Origin: Streptacidiphilus sp. ASG 303
GTDB lineage: Bacteria > Actinomycetota > Actinomycetes > Streptomycetales > Streptomycetaceae
NCBI RefSeq assembly: GCF_020991365.1
Contig: NZ_JAJLRA010000009.1
Span: 1-64,000 of the forward strand
DNA: 64,000 nucleotides
Direction: 5' to 3'
Shown: positions 18,040-26,286 of the stretch, piece after piece
Layout: each line of letters starts with the position of its first letter
Position numbering within the stretch: the first letter of the stretch is position 1
Position numbers and translations under genes: made by a program
The notes under the pieces: model-generated
The model's input: only the letters and a program-made list of their open reading frames with translations
Databases searched by the model: none
What the model was told of the DNA's origin: nothing

Positions 18040-18063
18040 AAATGCTACTTCACTGTAGCACTT
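18040..18063. promoter_or_regulatory. putative TetR operator upstream of the aldehyde dehydrogenase gene
   Basis: Inverted repeat AAATGCTAC-N6-GTAGCACTT, eight of nine base pairs symmetric. Twenty of 24 bases are shared with 20533-20556 in front of the MFS gene. Confidence 0.7.
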
Positions 18064-18132
18064 ATTAGCAGTATGAGCACATTGATGTGGTACTCAAGCG
18101 ACGTAATATTCGCATCCGCGACACTCTGGGTC

Positions 18133-18650
18133 ATGAGGGCCGAGGCAACCCGCAGACTCGAAGCCGTCCCGCCCACCGGGGCACGCATGCCGGCCGCCGA
18201 CCCCGGCGCGAGCATCGCGGCGGAGGCGGGCGTGGACCGGCGTACCGTCCACCGGCGCTTCGCCGGCCGCGAGGACCTGCTCGCGGCCATCCACGAGTCC
18301 CGCGTCTTTGCCGTCGAAGAGGCCGACGGGCCCGGCCCGGCCGGGCGAGGCGCCCGTCGCCGTCGCCCTGCACCGCTACGTCGAGGGCGTCATCGCCGTG
18401 AACCGGACCTGGCCCGTCGGCCTTGCCCGCTTGCTCGCCGACGGCACCATCCGCCGACGCCGTGACGCCTGCATCGCCGAGGTGGCCGCCTTTGCGGAGC
18501 AGGCCACGAGCGAGGGCCTCCTCAGCCGGGACCAGCGGGAGCGACGGGCGGGACCACTGCTCCCCGAACCGGTGCACCTGGCGGCACACCAGCAGACCCA
18601 CCCCACCCCCGGCCCGAACGCCCGACGTGGTGGTCGACACGTTTCCACGC
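18133..18650 (+). pseudogene. degenerate TetR-family regulator, paralogue of the 20.6 kb TetR gene
   Basis: The frame of 18133 gives MRAEATRRLEAVPPTGARMP and AAEAGVDRRTVHRRFAGRED, a TetR helix-turn-helix lacking three residues (ASI) seen in the intact paralogue. Near 18340 homology moves to another frame: EAPVAVALHRYVEGVIAVNR and TWPVGLARLLADGTIRRRRD, then fades out around 18650. Side by side with the gene at 20629-21171 the match is continuous, so this is a frameshifted, 3'-degraded duplicate. It is divergent from the aldehyde dehydrogenase gene, as the intact copy is from the MFS gene. Confidence 0.8.
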
Positions 18651-18967
18651 GGGATCGGCACGCCCCGCCGGCGGATCCAGGAACAGGCGCAGCAGGCACG
18701 ACTTCCCGGCGGCCGGGGCAGCGCAGTCGCGCAAGGCGCATGCAAGGGCCGAACCCCTTGCGGGGGGCCGGCGGCAAACCTGAACGCACTCCGGAACTGT
18801 GGCCCCTGGGCCCGCCACGGCGCGATCCGCACCCGGCACCTGGTCGCGGCGCACGGGTGAGCCCGGCAGCACGCCGAGCACGAGCGCGGGCGCCCGGCCA
18901 TGCGCCGCCGGCCGGCGCCCGGTGAGTGCGGCGGCCGGTCGAGGACTGGTGAGCGAGGCCGGAGGGG
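18651..18967. other. intergenic, no gene recognised
   Basis: Between the decayed TetR gene and the 3' end of the MFS gene. Probably further TetR debris; nothing identifiable. Confidence 0.45.
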
Positions 18968-20503
18968 TCAGGCGGCCGAGACGGGATCCTTGGCGGGCGC
19001 GGGGTCGGAGGCGGGTGTCGGTTCGGCGGTCCTCCGGGCCGGCTTGAGGAAGAGGGCCAGGCCGATGCCGACGGCGAGGGCCGGGGCGATCCGCAGGTAT
19101 CCCATGGCGGTGGCGTGGGCGAAGGCGTCCAGCGCGGTGTCGCGCACGGCGGCGGGCAGCAGGCCGATGGTGTCGGGGCGGGTGGCGTCGAAGCCGCCGG
19201 TGGTCGGCAGGTCGTGCGTGCGATCGGCGAAGCCGGTGTTCAGCAAGGTACCGAAGACGGCGACTCCGAAGGCCGCGCCGATGGAGCGGGCGAAGGTGAC
19301 GACGGCGCTGGCGGCGCCGAGGTCGGCGGTCGGGACGCTGTTCTGAACGGTGGTCAGCACGACCATGGGGATCATGCCGATGCCGACACCGGTGATCAGG
19401 AAATAGACGCTCAGCAGCAGGGTGCCGGTGGCGGCGCCGATGGTGCCCAGCAGGAGCAGTCCGGCGAGGTTGGCGACCAGCCCGGCCAGCAGGATCGTCC
19501 GGAGCCGGTCGACGTGCGCCGCCCAGCGCCCGGCCAGGGACTGGCTGATGACCAGGCCGGCGACCAGAGGCAGCATGTGGATGCCGGAGAGGGTGGCCGA
19601 GACTCCGTGAACGATCTGGAGGTAGGTCGGCAGGTAGACCAGGGCGGCGAACATCGCGGCGTTGGCGAGAAAGCCGATCAGCGAGGAGAAGACCACGGTC
19701 CGGGAGCCGAGCACGGCCGGCGGCAGGACAGGGGCGGTGGCCCGGCGCTCGACAGGGACCAGTGCGGCGGCCAGCGCGACGGTGGCGACGATCAGGGCGA
19801 TGCCGGCCGGCGATCCCCAGCCCCAGCGCTCGCCGAACGACGTGAGCAGAACCAGGCCGGTCGCGATGGCGGCGAGGACGGTCGCGCCGAAGTAGTCGAT
19901 GCGAGCCTTGACGCCACGCCGGGCCGTGGGCAGCGCGCGGGAGGCGACGGCCAGGGCGACGATGCCGACGGGCAGGTTGATCAGGAAGGCCCACCGCCAG
20001 GACAGCTGGTCGGTGAAGACCCCGCCCAGCAGGGGGCCGACGATGCTGGCCACGCCGTAGACGGAACCGAACATGGCCTGGTACCGGCCGCGCTCGGCCG
20101 GGGCGGCGATGTCACCGACCAGGGCGAAGGTCAGCACGATCATGCCGCCGCCGCCCACGCCCTGCAGGACCCGCGCGCCGATCAGTTCGGGCAGGTCTTG
20201 TGCCAGGCCGCAGGCGATCGAGGCGATCAGGAAGACGGAGGTCGACGCGAGGTAGAGCCGCTTGCGGCCGAACATGTCGCCGAGCTTGCCCCACAGCGGC
20301 GTCACGGCGGTGGAGGCGAGCAGATACGCGGCGCTGACCCACGCGATGTCGTCGAACCCGTTCAGGTCCTGCGCCATCCGGGGCAGTGCGGTCGAGACGA
20401 TCGTCTGGTCCAGGGCCGCCAGGAGGACCGCGAGGATCAACGCGCTCATGGCGGCGGCCACACCACCTGCCTCGGGTACTGCCGACTCGTGTGCCTTCGG
20501 CAT
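18968..20503 (-). CDS. MFS transporter, DHA2 (EmrB/QacA-like) drug:proton antiporter family
   Basis: This is a 511-residue integral membrane protein with about 14 hydrophobic segments. It carries the family motifs LDQTIVSTALPRMAQDL in helix 1, WGKLGDMFGRKRLYL (motif A) in loop 2-3, and RVLQGVGGGGMIVLTFALVGD. Such proteins export drugs or metabolites using the proton gradient. ATG 20503 has AAAGG upstream. It is divergent from an intact TetR gene, with an operator-like repeat in the spacer, so repression by that TetR with release by substrate is the likely logic. Confidence 0.92.
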   Translation of the reverse strand: MPKAHESAVPEAGGVAAAMSALILAVLLAALDQTIVSTALPRMAQDLNGFDDIAWVSAAYLLASTAVTPLWGKLGDMFGRKRLYLASTSVFLIASIACGLAQDLPELIGARVLQGVGGGGMIVLTFALVGDIAAPAERGRYQAMFGSVYGVASIVGPLLGGVFTDQLSWRWAFLINLPVGIVALAVASRALPTARRGVKARIDYFGATVLAAIATGLVLLTSFGERWGWGSPAGIALIVATVALAAALVPVERRATAPVLPPAVLGSRTVVFSSLIGFLANAAMFAALVYLPTYLQIVHGVSATLSGIHMLPLVAGLVISQSLAGRWAAHVDRLRTILLAGLVANLAGLLLLGTIGAATGTLLLSVYFLITGVGIGMIPMVVLTTVQNSVPTADLGAASAVVTFARSIGAAFGVAVFGTLLNTGFADRTHDLPTTGGFDATRPDTIGLLPAAVRDTALDAFAHATAMGYLRIAPALAVGIGLALFLKPARRTAEPTPASDPAPAKDPVSAA

Positions 20504-20532
20504 CGCAACGCGCCTTTCGGAGAGCAATCTTT

Positions 20533-20556
20533 AAATGACACTTTAATGTAGCACTT
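20533..20556. promoter_or_regulatory. putative TetR operator between the MFS and TetR genes
   Basis: AAATGACAC-N6-GTAGCACTT. One half-site is identical to the aldehyde dehydrogenase operator at 18040-18063 and the other half is partly decayed. Confidence 0.65.
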
Positions 20557-20592
20557 AAGTTCGCAAACTGCACACAGAGGTGGCAATAGTTG

Positions 20593-20621
20593 TGTCAGGG
20601 TGCACAGTCGCCCACTAGACT
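20593..20621 (+). promoter_or_regulatory. promoter of the TetR gene, leaderless type
   Basis: A TAGACT -10 (20616-20621) lies exactly 7 nt before the GTG start, so transcription should begin at or next to the start codon. The -35 is weak (TGTCAG at 20593-20598). Confidence 0.6.
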
Positions 20622-20628
20622 CGGCGTC

Positions 20629-21171
20629 GTGAGAGCCGACGCAGCACGCAACCTCGAAGCCGTCCTGACCACCGGAGCGCGCATGCTCGCCGCCGACCCC
20701 GGCGCGAGCATCGCGAGCATCGCGGCGGAAGCGGGAGTGGACCGGCGCACGGTCTACCGACGCTTCGACTCCCGCGAGGCCCTCCTCGCCGCCATCTACG
20801 AAGCCCGCCTCACCGCCATCGAGGACGCCATCGAGGACGCCCGGCTGCGCGAGGCACCCGTCGCAGTGGCTCTGCACCGCTACGTCGAGAACGTCATCGC
20901 CCTGAACCGCACCTGGCCCGTCGACCTCGCCGACATGCTCGCCGACGACAGCGTCCGCGTCCGCCGTGACGCCGCCGTCCGCGAGGTCGACGCGTTCCTG
21001 GCCCGGGCCACCGACGAGGGCCTGCTGCGTGCCGGCCTCCCCGAAGGCTGGGCGAGCGCGCTGCTTCCCCAGGTGGTGCACCTCATCTCACGGCAGCAGC
21101 CCGAGCTGAGCCCCGGGCAGGCAGCGGACGTCGTCGTCGACACTCTCCTGCACGGCCTGGGGACACGCTGA
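20629..21171 (+). CDS. TetR/AcrR-family transcriptional regulator
   Basis: The protein has 180 residues. The N-terminal helix-turn-helix is IASIAAEAGVDRRTVYRRFDSREALLAAIYEAR, followed by an all-helical ligand domain. The GTG start at 20629 has no ribosome binding site but a -10 seven bases upstream, fitting a leaderless transcript; the degenerate paralogue aligns from its equivalent codon. It is divergent from the MFS gene and probably represses it. The paralogous regulator at 18.1 kb is broken, so this protein may now control both operators (inference). The stop codon lies inside a 70-bp palindrome that serves as terminator. Confidence 0.88.
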   Translation: MRADAARNLEAVLTTGARMLAADPGASIASIAAEAGVDRRTVYRRFDSREALLAAIYEARLTAIEDAIEDARLREAPVAVALHRYVENVIALNRTWPVDLADMLADDSVRVRRDAAVREVDAFLARATDEGLLRAGLPEGWASALLPQVVHLISRQQPELSPGQAADVVVDTLLHGLGTR

Positions 21172-21231
21172 CGCACGGGTGCCCGGGACCACCTGTCCAG
21201 GTGGTCCCGGGCACCCGTGCGTCAGCGTGTC
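21162..21231. terminator. 70-bp perfect inverted repeat, bidirectional terminator
   Basis: Arms 21162-21195 and 21198-21231 are perfectly complementary over 34 bp with only TC between them. It contains the TetR stop codon on one side and abuts the stop of the convergent HAD fragment on the other. Confidence 0.85.
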
Positions 21232-21519
21232 AGGGCGTCAGGGTGTCACCTTGAGAAGTGACCCCATACGGGTCGCCGTCCGTCAGCGGAATGCCGAGCA
21301 GGTCTTCCAGCACCGCCACCGTCCGGGCCGGCTCCTTGGCATGGACGGTGGCGCATCCCAGTCCCGCCGCGGGCAGCAGGTACTGCTCGGTGTCGTCCAC
21401 GAACACGCACTCCTCGGCCCGCAGGCCGAGACCGTCCAGCACGATCTGGAAGATCTCCGGTTCGGGCTTGCGCGTACCGTGCTCCTCCGACAGCACCAGG
21501 GCGTCGAAGCGCTCCTCCA
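21230..21519 (-). pseudogene. HAD-superfamily hydrolase, C-terminal fragment
   Basis: The frame reads LEERFDALVLSEEHGTRKPE and then CVFVDDTEQYLLPAAGLGCA. These are HAD motifs III (KPEPEIF) and IV (VFVDDTEQ) of phosphoglycolate phosphatase-like enzymes. The N-terminal nucleophile motif DxDxT is missing; an in-frame TGA sits immediately before this stretch near 21520. Truncated and probably non-functional. Its stop is embedded in the big palindrome shared with the TetR gene. Confidence 0.75.
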
Positions 21520-21540
21520 GTCAGAATGAGGCCAAGGCGG

Positions 21541-21915
21541 TCACTCGTCGTCGAGGCGTTGGAGGATCTGGTGGAAGTCGCCGTCGTCGAGCAGGCCGGT
21601 GATCACTTGGGTCATGTTGTCGATGCCGGGGTCGCGGACGGTCAAGCCGTCCGAGCACCAGAAGCAGCGGCCGCCCAGGGCCTCGCCGCTCCGGGACCAC
21701 TTCTCCATCAGGCGCTGGACCTCGGCAACGGTGAAGACCGTCGCGCTCCAGCGCGATCCGTCGACCAAGCGGACTTCGACATCGACGTTGCATACCGCGT
21801 GCAGGTCCTCTCCGGCGCCGGGCAGGAAAGAGGCCTCGAAGCGGTCCGTACGGATCCGGTACCAGGGCCCGTCCCACCGCTGTTCGACGCTCCTGGGAGG
21901 CACACCGTTGGTCAT
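21541..21915 (-). CDS. hypothetical protein
   Basis: A protein of about 124 residues beginning MTNGVPPRSVEQRWDGPWYR, acidic, with WSATVFTVAEVQRLMEKW and RCFWCSDGLTVRDPGIDNMT. No transmembrane segment or known domain recognised. Codon use fits a real Streptomyces gene. The start ATG 21915 has only a weak GGGAT upstream. It lies between a truncated HAD gene and IS fragments. Confidence 0.6.
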   Translation of the reverse strand: MTNGVPPRSVEQRWDGPWYRIRTDRFEASFLPGAGEDLHAVCNVDVEVRLVDGSRWSATVFTVAEVQRLMEKWSRSGEALGGRCFWCSDGLTVRDPGIDNMTQVITGLLDDGDFHQILQRLDDE

Positions 21916-21979
21916 CGCGTGAGTATCCCGAGCCGGTCCCTGGGATCTCAACCGGCTTCTCGTGACAAGCTCCTGCGCC

Positions 21980-22108
21980 GTGAACACCGACCTCGTCTCC
22001 GATCTGCTGTGGGAGCGCACAGCTCCGCTGCCACCGGAGCCGCCTCCTCGCCGCCGTCGCCACCCAGGGCGGCTGCCGGTGCCGGACCGGATCGCACCGG
22101 CAGGCATC
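21980..22108 (+). pseudogene. IS5-family transposase, N-terminal fragment
   Basis: Reads VNTDLVSDLLWERTAPLPPE then RHPGRLPVPDRIAPAGI, the start of IS5-type transposases with a DUF4096-like domain (LVPDxLWExxxPLLPP...HPGRxRxPDRxALAGI). Homology stops abruptly at about 22108. Confidence 0.8.
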
Positions 22109-22123
22109 GAGGCTTTCCCCACC

Positions 22124-22330
22124 TCACGCCGAGGTGGCGAGCTCCAGGGCGAGGACGGCCTTGACCAGGTCGGTGATGCGGGTGGTGCTGCAGCGGAGCC
22201 CGCGCAGCAGCCGCCAGCTCTTGAGGGTGGCCATGGCCTGCCCGCCGACGGCGCGGATCTTCGCATGAGCGCGGTTGACGGCCTTCTGGCCTGCGGAGAG
22301 CTTCTCCCGGCGGCCGCGGCAGGGCACCCG
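22124..22330 (-). pseudogene. DDE transposase, C-terminal fragment
   Basis: Reads KAVNRAHAKIRAVGGQAMAT then LKSWRLLRGLRCSTTRITDL and VKAVLALELATSA. This is the conserved end of IS5-family DDE transposases (NRAHAxxRxxGExAxAxLKxWRiLRklRC). It points toward the N-terminal fragment at 21980 on the opposite strand, so the two are separate or rearranged remnants. Confidence 0.75.
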
Positions 22331-22573
22331 GACGGCCGGGCCGGCATCGCCGCCGCAGCCGGCCGCTGCCGGTCGCGCCCCCGGCGCGGCACCGCTCTCC
22401 TCGAGGTCAGCTGAGCTCTCCTCGAGGTCGCCTGCTGAGAACGCATCGTCCCTGCACGTGGCTGTCCTTGCCTGCGTGGAGCGGCCTCGTGCCGCACCTG
22501 GTCGATTCGGGGTGCGCCGCCGGTGCGGCCGTGTCCTTCCGCCGTCCGAGGACGCCGCCCCCTTCGGCCGGTC

Positions 22574-23278
22574 TCAGAAGTCGTCCGCGCCGTTGCGGAG
22601 TTCAGGCGTCCAGTAGCCGGTGAGGGTCTTCGCCGGATCGACGGCGACGCCGTCGCTGCCGGGCGCGGTGACGGCGATGACCGTGGAGTCGCCGTCCAGC
22701 ATGACGGAGAACGCCGACACGGGTTCGTTGTCCTCGTCGACCCCGCCGTCCGACAGCTTCACCAGGGCGTAGGCCGGGGCGCCCGCGGTGAGGACGACCG
22801 GCGCGGCGGGCCTGCTCTCGGCGACGGCCGGGACGTCCTGCTTGTGGCTCTCCAGGAACTGGATGTGGGGGAAGCCCGTCAGCCGGCAGGCGTGGCCGGT
22901 GGTGTTCTTCGCCGTGAGGACGAGGTGGGTGTAGGGCGGGCCGTCCTGCCTGGCGGCGGTGACCCGGAGGTCGTGCGCGGTGCAGGCCGGGGTGGAGGCG
23001 CTGCCCTGCTGGCCGGTCGTACCGGCCGGGCCCGCGGAGGCGCCGCTGGGGCCGGAGCCCGTCGGCTCCGCCGGACCGGCCGGGGCTGTCGCGTCGGATG
23101 TCCCGGTGCCCGTGCCGGCCGTCGGCGCGGCGGCCGCCGGGGACGATGCCGCCGGGGCCGAGGCGGTCGGCGCGGACGACGTCGTGCCGTCCCCGCCGCT
23201 CTGGCAGGCGGTGAGCGCCAGGGCGAGGACCGTGCCCGCGGCGGCGAGCAGCGTGGAGCGGTGACGCGCAGTGTTCAT
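22574..23278 (-). CDS. DUF4232-domain lipoprotein
   Basis: The protein has 234 residues. A lipoprotein signal peptide (STLLAAAGTVLALALTAC) with lipobox LTAC puts the acylated Cys near residue 25. A long Ala/Ser/Thr/Pro/Gly linker leads to a DUF4232 domain (CTAHDLRVTAARQDGPPYTH, LTAKNTTGHACRLTGFPHIQ). DUF4232 proteins are abundant surface lipoproteins in Streptomyces with unknown role. It is divergent from the XRE/NB-ARC/TPR regulator, with a 12-bp-arm inverted repeat in the spacer. Confidence 0.85.
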   Translation of the reverse strand: MNTARHRSTLLAAAGTVLALALTACQSGGDGTTSSAPTASAPAASSPAAAAPTAGTGTGTSDATAPAGPAEPTGSGPSGASAGPAGTTGQQGSASTPACTAHDLRVTAARQDGPPYTHLVLTAKNTTGHACRLTGFPHIQFLESHKQDVPAVAESRPAAPVVLTAGAPAYALVKLSDGGVDEDNEPVSAFSVMLDGDSTVIAVTAPGSDGVAVDPAKTLTGYWTPELRNGADDF

Positions 23279-23498
23279 GGAGGCTTCCCGGTGAGTGGTG
23301 CGGGCCGCGGCGCGGTGCCGTCGGCCGATGTGTGCGTGTGCGGGTCGAGGTGGTCGGTCGGTGCCGCCGGTCCGGTGGCCGGACGGCGGGGCGTGCGCGA
23401 CCGCACGCGGCGTGCGCACCCTGCGGCGGTGCCGGCGGGTGCGTTCGGTGTCTGACCTCAGTCGACCATGTCCGGTCTGCGCCGCCCAGGCGGTTCTT

Positions 23499-23532
23499 CC
23501 GGCAGAAGTACCGTCGGCGATACTTCTGCCGG
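23499..23532. promoter_or_regulatory. inverted repeat between the lipoprotein and regulator genes
   Basis: Perfect 12-bp arms CCGGCAGAAGTA (23499-23510) and TACTTCTGCCGG (23521-23532) around a 10-nt spacer. It is a likely operator or transcript hairpin in the divergent promoter region. Confidence 0.6.
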
Positions 23533-23575
23533 GGGCTCTCGATCGGGCGGGCCGGACGGATCGGGGACATCGACG

Positions 23576-25885
23576 GTGCGGGACGGCACGCCTTTCACGG
23601 GGGGCTTCGGACAGCGGTTGCGGCAGCTGCGGGTCGGTTCCGGGCTGAGCCGGGAGGCGCTGGCGCATGCGTCCGGAGTGAGCGTCAGGGCGCTGGCCGA
23701 CATGGAACGCGGACGCACCCGCGGACCGCAGCGCCGTACGGTGCAGGCGCTGGCCGAGGCTCTGGGACTGGCCGGTGACGAGGCGGCGGGCCTGGAGGAG
23801 TCCGCCGCCGGGGGCCGTCCGCGCCCCCGGACGGCCCCCGGGCCGGCCGGCTCCGGCCCCTTGGCGCTGCCGCGCGACATCCTGGACTTCACCGCCCGCG
23901 GCCCGGCGCTCGCCCGGTTGCTGGAGCTGGCGCAGGCGGCCGGCCGGGGGCTGCCGGTGGTCGCCGTGGTCAGCGGGCAGCCGGGGCTCGGCAAGACCGC
24001 GTTCGCGGTGCACGCCGCGCACCGCCTCGCGCCGTACTTCCCGGATGGGCAGTTCGCCCTGGACCTGCACGGCATGGATGCCGAGCCGACGACCCCCGGG
24101 GACTCGCTGGCCCGGCTGCTCGGTGCGGTGGGGGTCGCGGATGCGGCCATCCCGGCCGGTACCGAGGACCGTGCCGGGCTGTGGCGGTCCCTGGCCGGTG
24201 AGCGGCGCCTGCTGCTGCTCCTGGACAACGCCGCCGCCGAGTCCCAGGTCGCCCCCTTGCTGCCCGGGTCGGGCCCGTCCGTGACGCTGGTGACCAGTCG
24301 CCACGCCTTGGCGGGTCTGGAGTCCGTGCACCGTGTCGACCTGGCGCTGCTGCGGCGCGAGGAGGCGGTTGAACTGCTGGCCCGCATCATCGGCCCGGAA
24401 CGGGTGGCGGCGGAGGCGCAGGCCGCACGCGATCTCGCCGACCTGTGCGGGCACCTGCCGCTGGCCGTCCGGATCGCCGGCCAGCGTTTGATGAGCCGGC
24501 CGCACGAACGCCTCGGCAAGCTGGTCGCCCGTCTGGCTGCCGAGGGCCGGCGGCTGGACGGACTGCAGGCCGGAAGCCTACGGGTGCGGGCCGCCTTCGC
24601 GCTCTCCTACCGGCAGCTGCCGCCGCGCTCCCGGACGGTGCTGCGGCGCGCGGCGCTGTCGGCGGGGGCGGACTTCAGCCCCGAGACCGCCGCGGTCCTG
24701 GCCGGCCTGTCCTACGACGACGCCGTCGCCTGCGCCGAGGAGCTGACCGATGCCGGGTTGCTGCACAGCGATGCGGCCGTCGAGCGGTACCGCTTCCACG
24801 ACCTGCTCAGGCTCTACGCGGCCGAGCAGGTGGACACCGAGGACGGTCCCGAGGTCCGCGGCGCCGCGCTCGACCGGGCCGCCTCCTGGATGCTGCGCCG
24901 CGCCACCGCCGCCGCGCTGCACTTCGACGCCGATCACCAACGGGCCGTGCCGCAGGGCGACCCGGATCCGGAGACGGCGCCCGCCGGCCGGGACGAGGCG
25001 CGGGCCTGGCTCGAGGCCGAGCGGGCCCAGTGGCTCGCCGCGCTGCGCCGGGCCCATGGCACCGGCCGTCACCGGCAGGTCGTGGACGCGGCGGAGGCGA
25101 TGCACTGGTTCTCCGATCTCAACCAGCACTGGGAGCAGTGGGTGGAGGTGTTCCGGCTCTCCGCCGCCTCCGCCCGCCTGCTGGGCAGCAGGCGGGACGA
25201 GGCGGTTCACCTCAACTATCTCTCCTGGGCGCACAACTGCTGCACGCACGACGCAGGGGCCGCCCTGAGGAGCGCCGACGCCGCCCTCGCGGCGGCCCGC
25301 GAGTGCCGGGACGGGCTCCAGGAGGGCTGGGCACTGGGGTACGGTGCGGGCGCGCTCCAGCGGCAGGGCCGCATTCGGGAGGCCGAGGAGCGGCTGCGCG
25401 AGGGGGCACGCTGCCTCTCCAGCGAGAGCTCGCCGCAGGGCCGGCTGGCCGAGCTGACGCTCCTCAACACCCTGGGCACCCTGCTGCGCGAGACCGGCCG
25501 GGCGGCCGAGGCACTGGAGCTGCACCACCGCAGCGAACGCATCTGCCGCGCGGGCGTCCCCGGCCGGACGGACGGCGTGATCGGGCTGTACCTCGCCGTC
25601 ACGCGGCTGCACATCGGCAACGACCTCGCAGCCCTGGGACGCTGGCACGAGGCCGAGGTGACGCTGCGGCAGGCCCTCAGCGCCCTGGAGGCCGCCCAGG
25701 TGTCGTCGTGGGCCGAACGGACGCGCCTGCACCTGGGCCGGACCCTCGCCGCCCTGGGGCACCCGCAGGCCCGCGCGACCCTGCGCAGCGCCCGCGACGC
25801 GCTGGCCGCCCTGGGCAGCCCGCTGCACGCCGAGGCCGCCGAGGCGCTCGCCTCCCTCGAGGACGCCGGTCCGGCCACCACCTGA
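23576..25885 (+). CDS. XRE-type HTH / NB-ARC ATPase / TPR regulatory protein
   Basis: The protein has about 769 residues. The N-terminal helix-turn-helix is FGQRLRQLRVGSGLSREALA and HASGVSVRALADMERGR. A STAND-type NTPase follows with Walker A (SGQPGLGKTAFAVHAA) near 145 and Walker B (RRLLLLLDNA) near 215. The C-terminal half is made of tetratricopeptide-like repeats (GYGAGALQRQGRIREAEERL, LYLAVTRLHIGNDLAALGRW). Such proteins are signal-gated transcription factors related to AfsR/SARP regulators without the BTAD domain. GTG 23576 is preferred because ATG 23468 lacks a ribosome binding site and would place the 23499-23532 palindrome inside the gene. The target is unknown; the divergent lipoprotein gene is a candidate. 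Confidence 0.82.
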   Translation: MRDGTPFTGGFGQRLRQLRVGSGLSREALAHASGVSVRALADMERGRTRGPQRRTVQALAEALGLAGDEAAGLEESAAGGRPRPRTAPGPAGSGPLALPRDILDFTARGPALARLLELAQAAGRGLPVVAVVSGQPGLGKTAFAVHAAHRLAPYFPDGQFALDLHGMDAEPTTPGDSLARLLGAVGVADAAIPAGTEDRAGLWRSLAGERRLLLLLDNAAAESQVAPLLPGSGPSVTLVTSRHALAGLESVHRVDLALLRREEAVELLARIIGPERVAAEAQAARDLADLCGHLPLAVRIAGQRLMSRPHERLGKLVARLAAEGRRLDGLQAGSLRVRAAFALSYRQLPPRSRTVLRRAALSAGADFSPETAAVLAGLSYDDAVACAEELTDAGLLHSDAAVERYRFHDLLRLYAAEQVDTEDGPEVRGAALDRAASWMLRRATAAALHFDADHQRAVPQGDPDPETAPAGRDEARAWLEAERAQWLAALRRAHGTGRHRQVVDAAEAMHWFSDLNQHWEQWVEVFRLSAASARLLGSRRDEAVHLNYLSWAHNCCTHDAGAALRSADAALAAARECRDGLQEGWALGYGAGALQRQGRIREAEERLREGARCLSSESSPQGRLAELTLLNTLGTLLRETGRAAEALELHHRSERICRAGVPGRTDGVIGLYLAVTRLHIGNDLAALGRWHEAEVTLRQALSALEAAQVSSWAERTRLHLGRTLAALGHPQARATLRSARDALAALGSPLHAEAAEALASLEDAGPATT

Positions 25886-25914
25886 GGGTCTGCACGGCCG
25901 GCGGCGCAACTCAG

Positions 25915-26137
25915 GTGGGGGGACGTGCCCGCGGGCCCGGACGCACCTCGCGGATCCGCGCGTGCACGGGCGCGATGGCGTCCGTGGTGCAGTCGATGCG
26001 GCGGATCTCCGCGCCGAGCCGCAGGAGGGGCACGAACTCGGCCCGGGCGTTCTCCCGGAGCCGCACGACCGCCGGGTACGTGGCGCCCCAGGCCTCGGAG
26101 AACTCCAGGAACCGCTCCTCGGCGGCGTCCTGGGTCG
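25915..26137 (-). pseudogene. IS256-family transposase fragment
   Basis: Reads AAEERFLEFSEAWGATYPAV, RLRENARAEFVPLLRLG, then EIRRIDCTTDAIAPVHARIR. This is the segment around the TTNAIES motif of IS256-type transposases, here mutated to TTDAIAP. Both ends are missing. It overlaps the segment represented by the fragment at 3.2 kb but is more diverged. Confidence 0.8.
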
Positions 26138-26286
26138 GGGGCGGGTGGGCGGTGCGGGCCGGGCGGCTCGGCAGGGGGCGGGCCGGCATCGTCCGGGTTG
26201 TGCCGTCCTCGGACGTTGGCGCCTGCCGGTGCTCGGATGGTGCGTTGCCTCGTGCTGGTCTGCGGGCGGCTGGATACGGTGGCGTG

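Noticed and set aside
23468-23575. ATG 23468 as start of the XRE/NB-ARC/TPR regulator
   Set aside because: No ribosome binding site, and it would place a 34-bp palindrome in the coding sequence; GTG 23576 fits the HTH start better.
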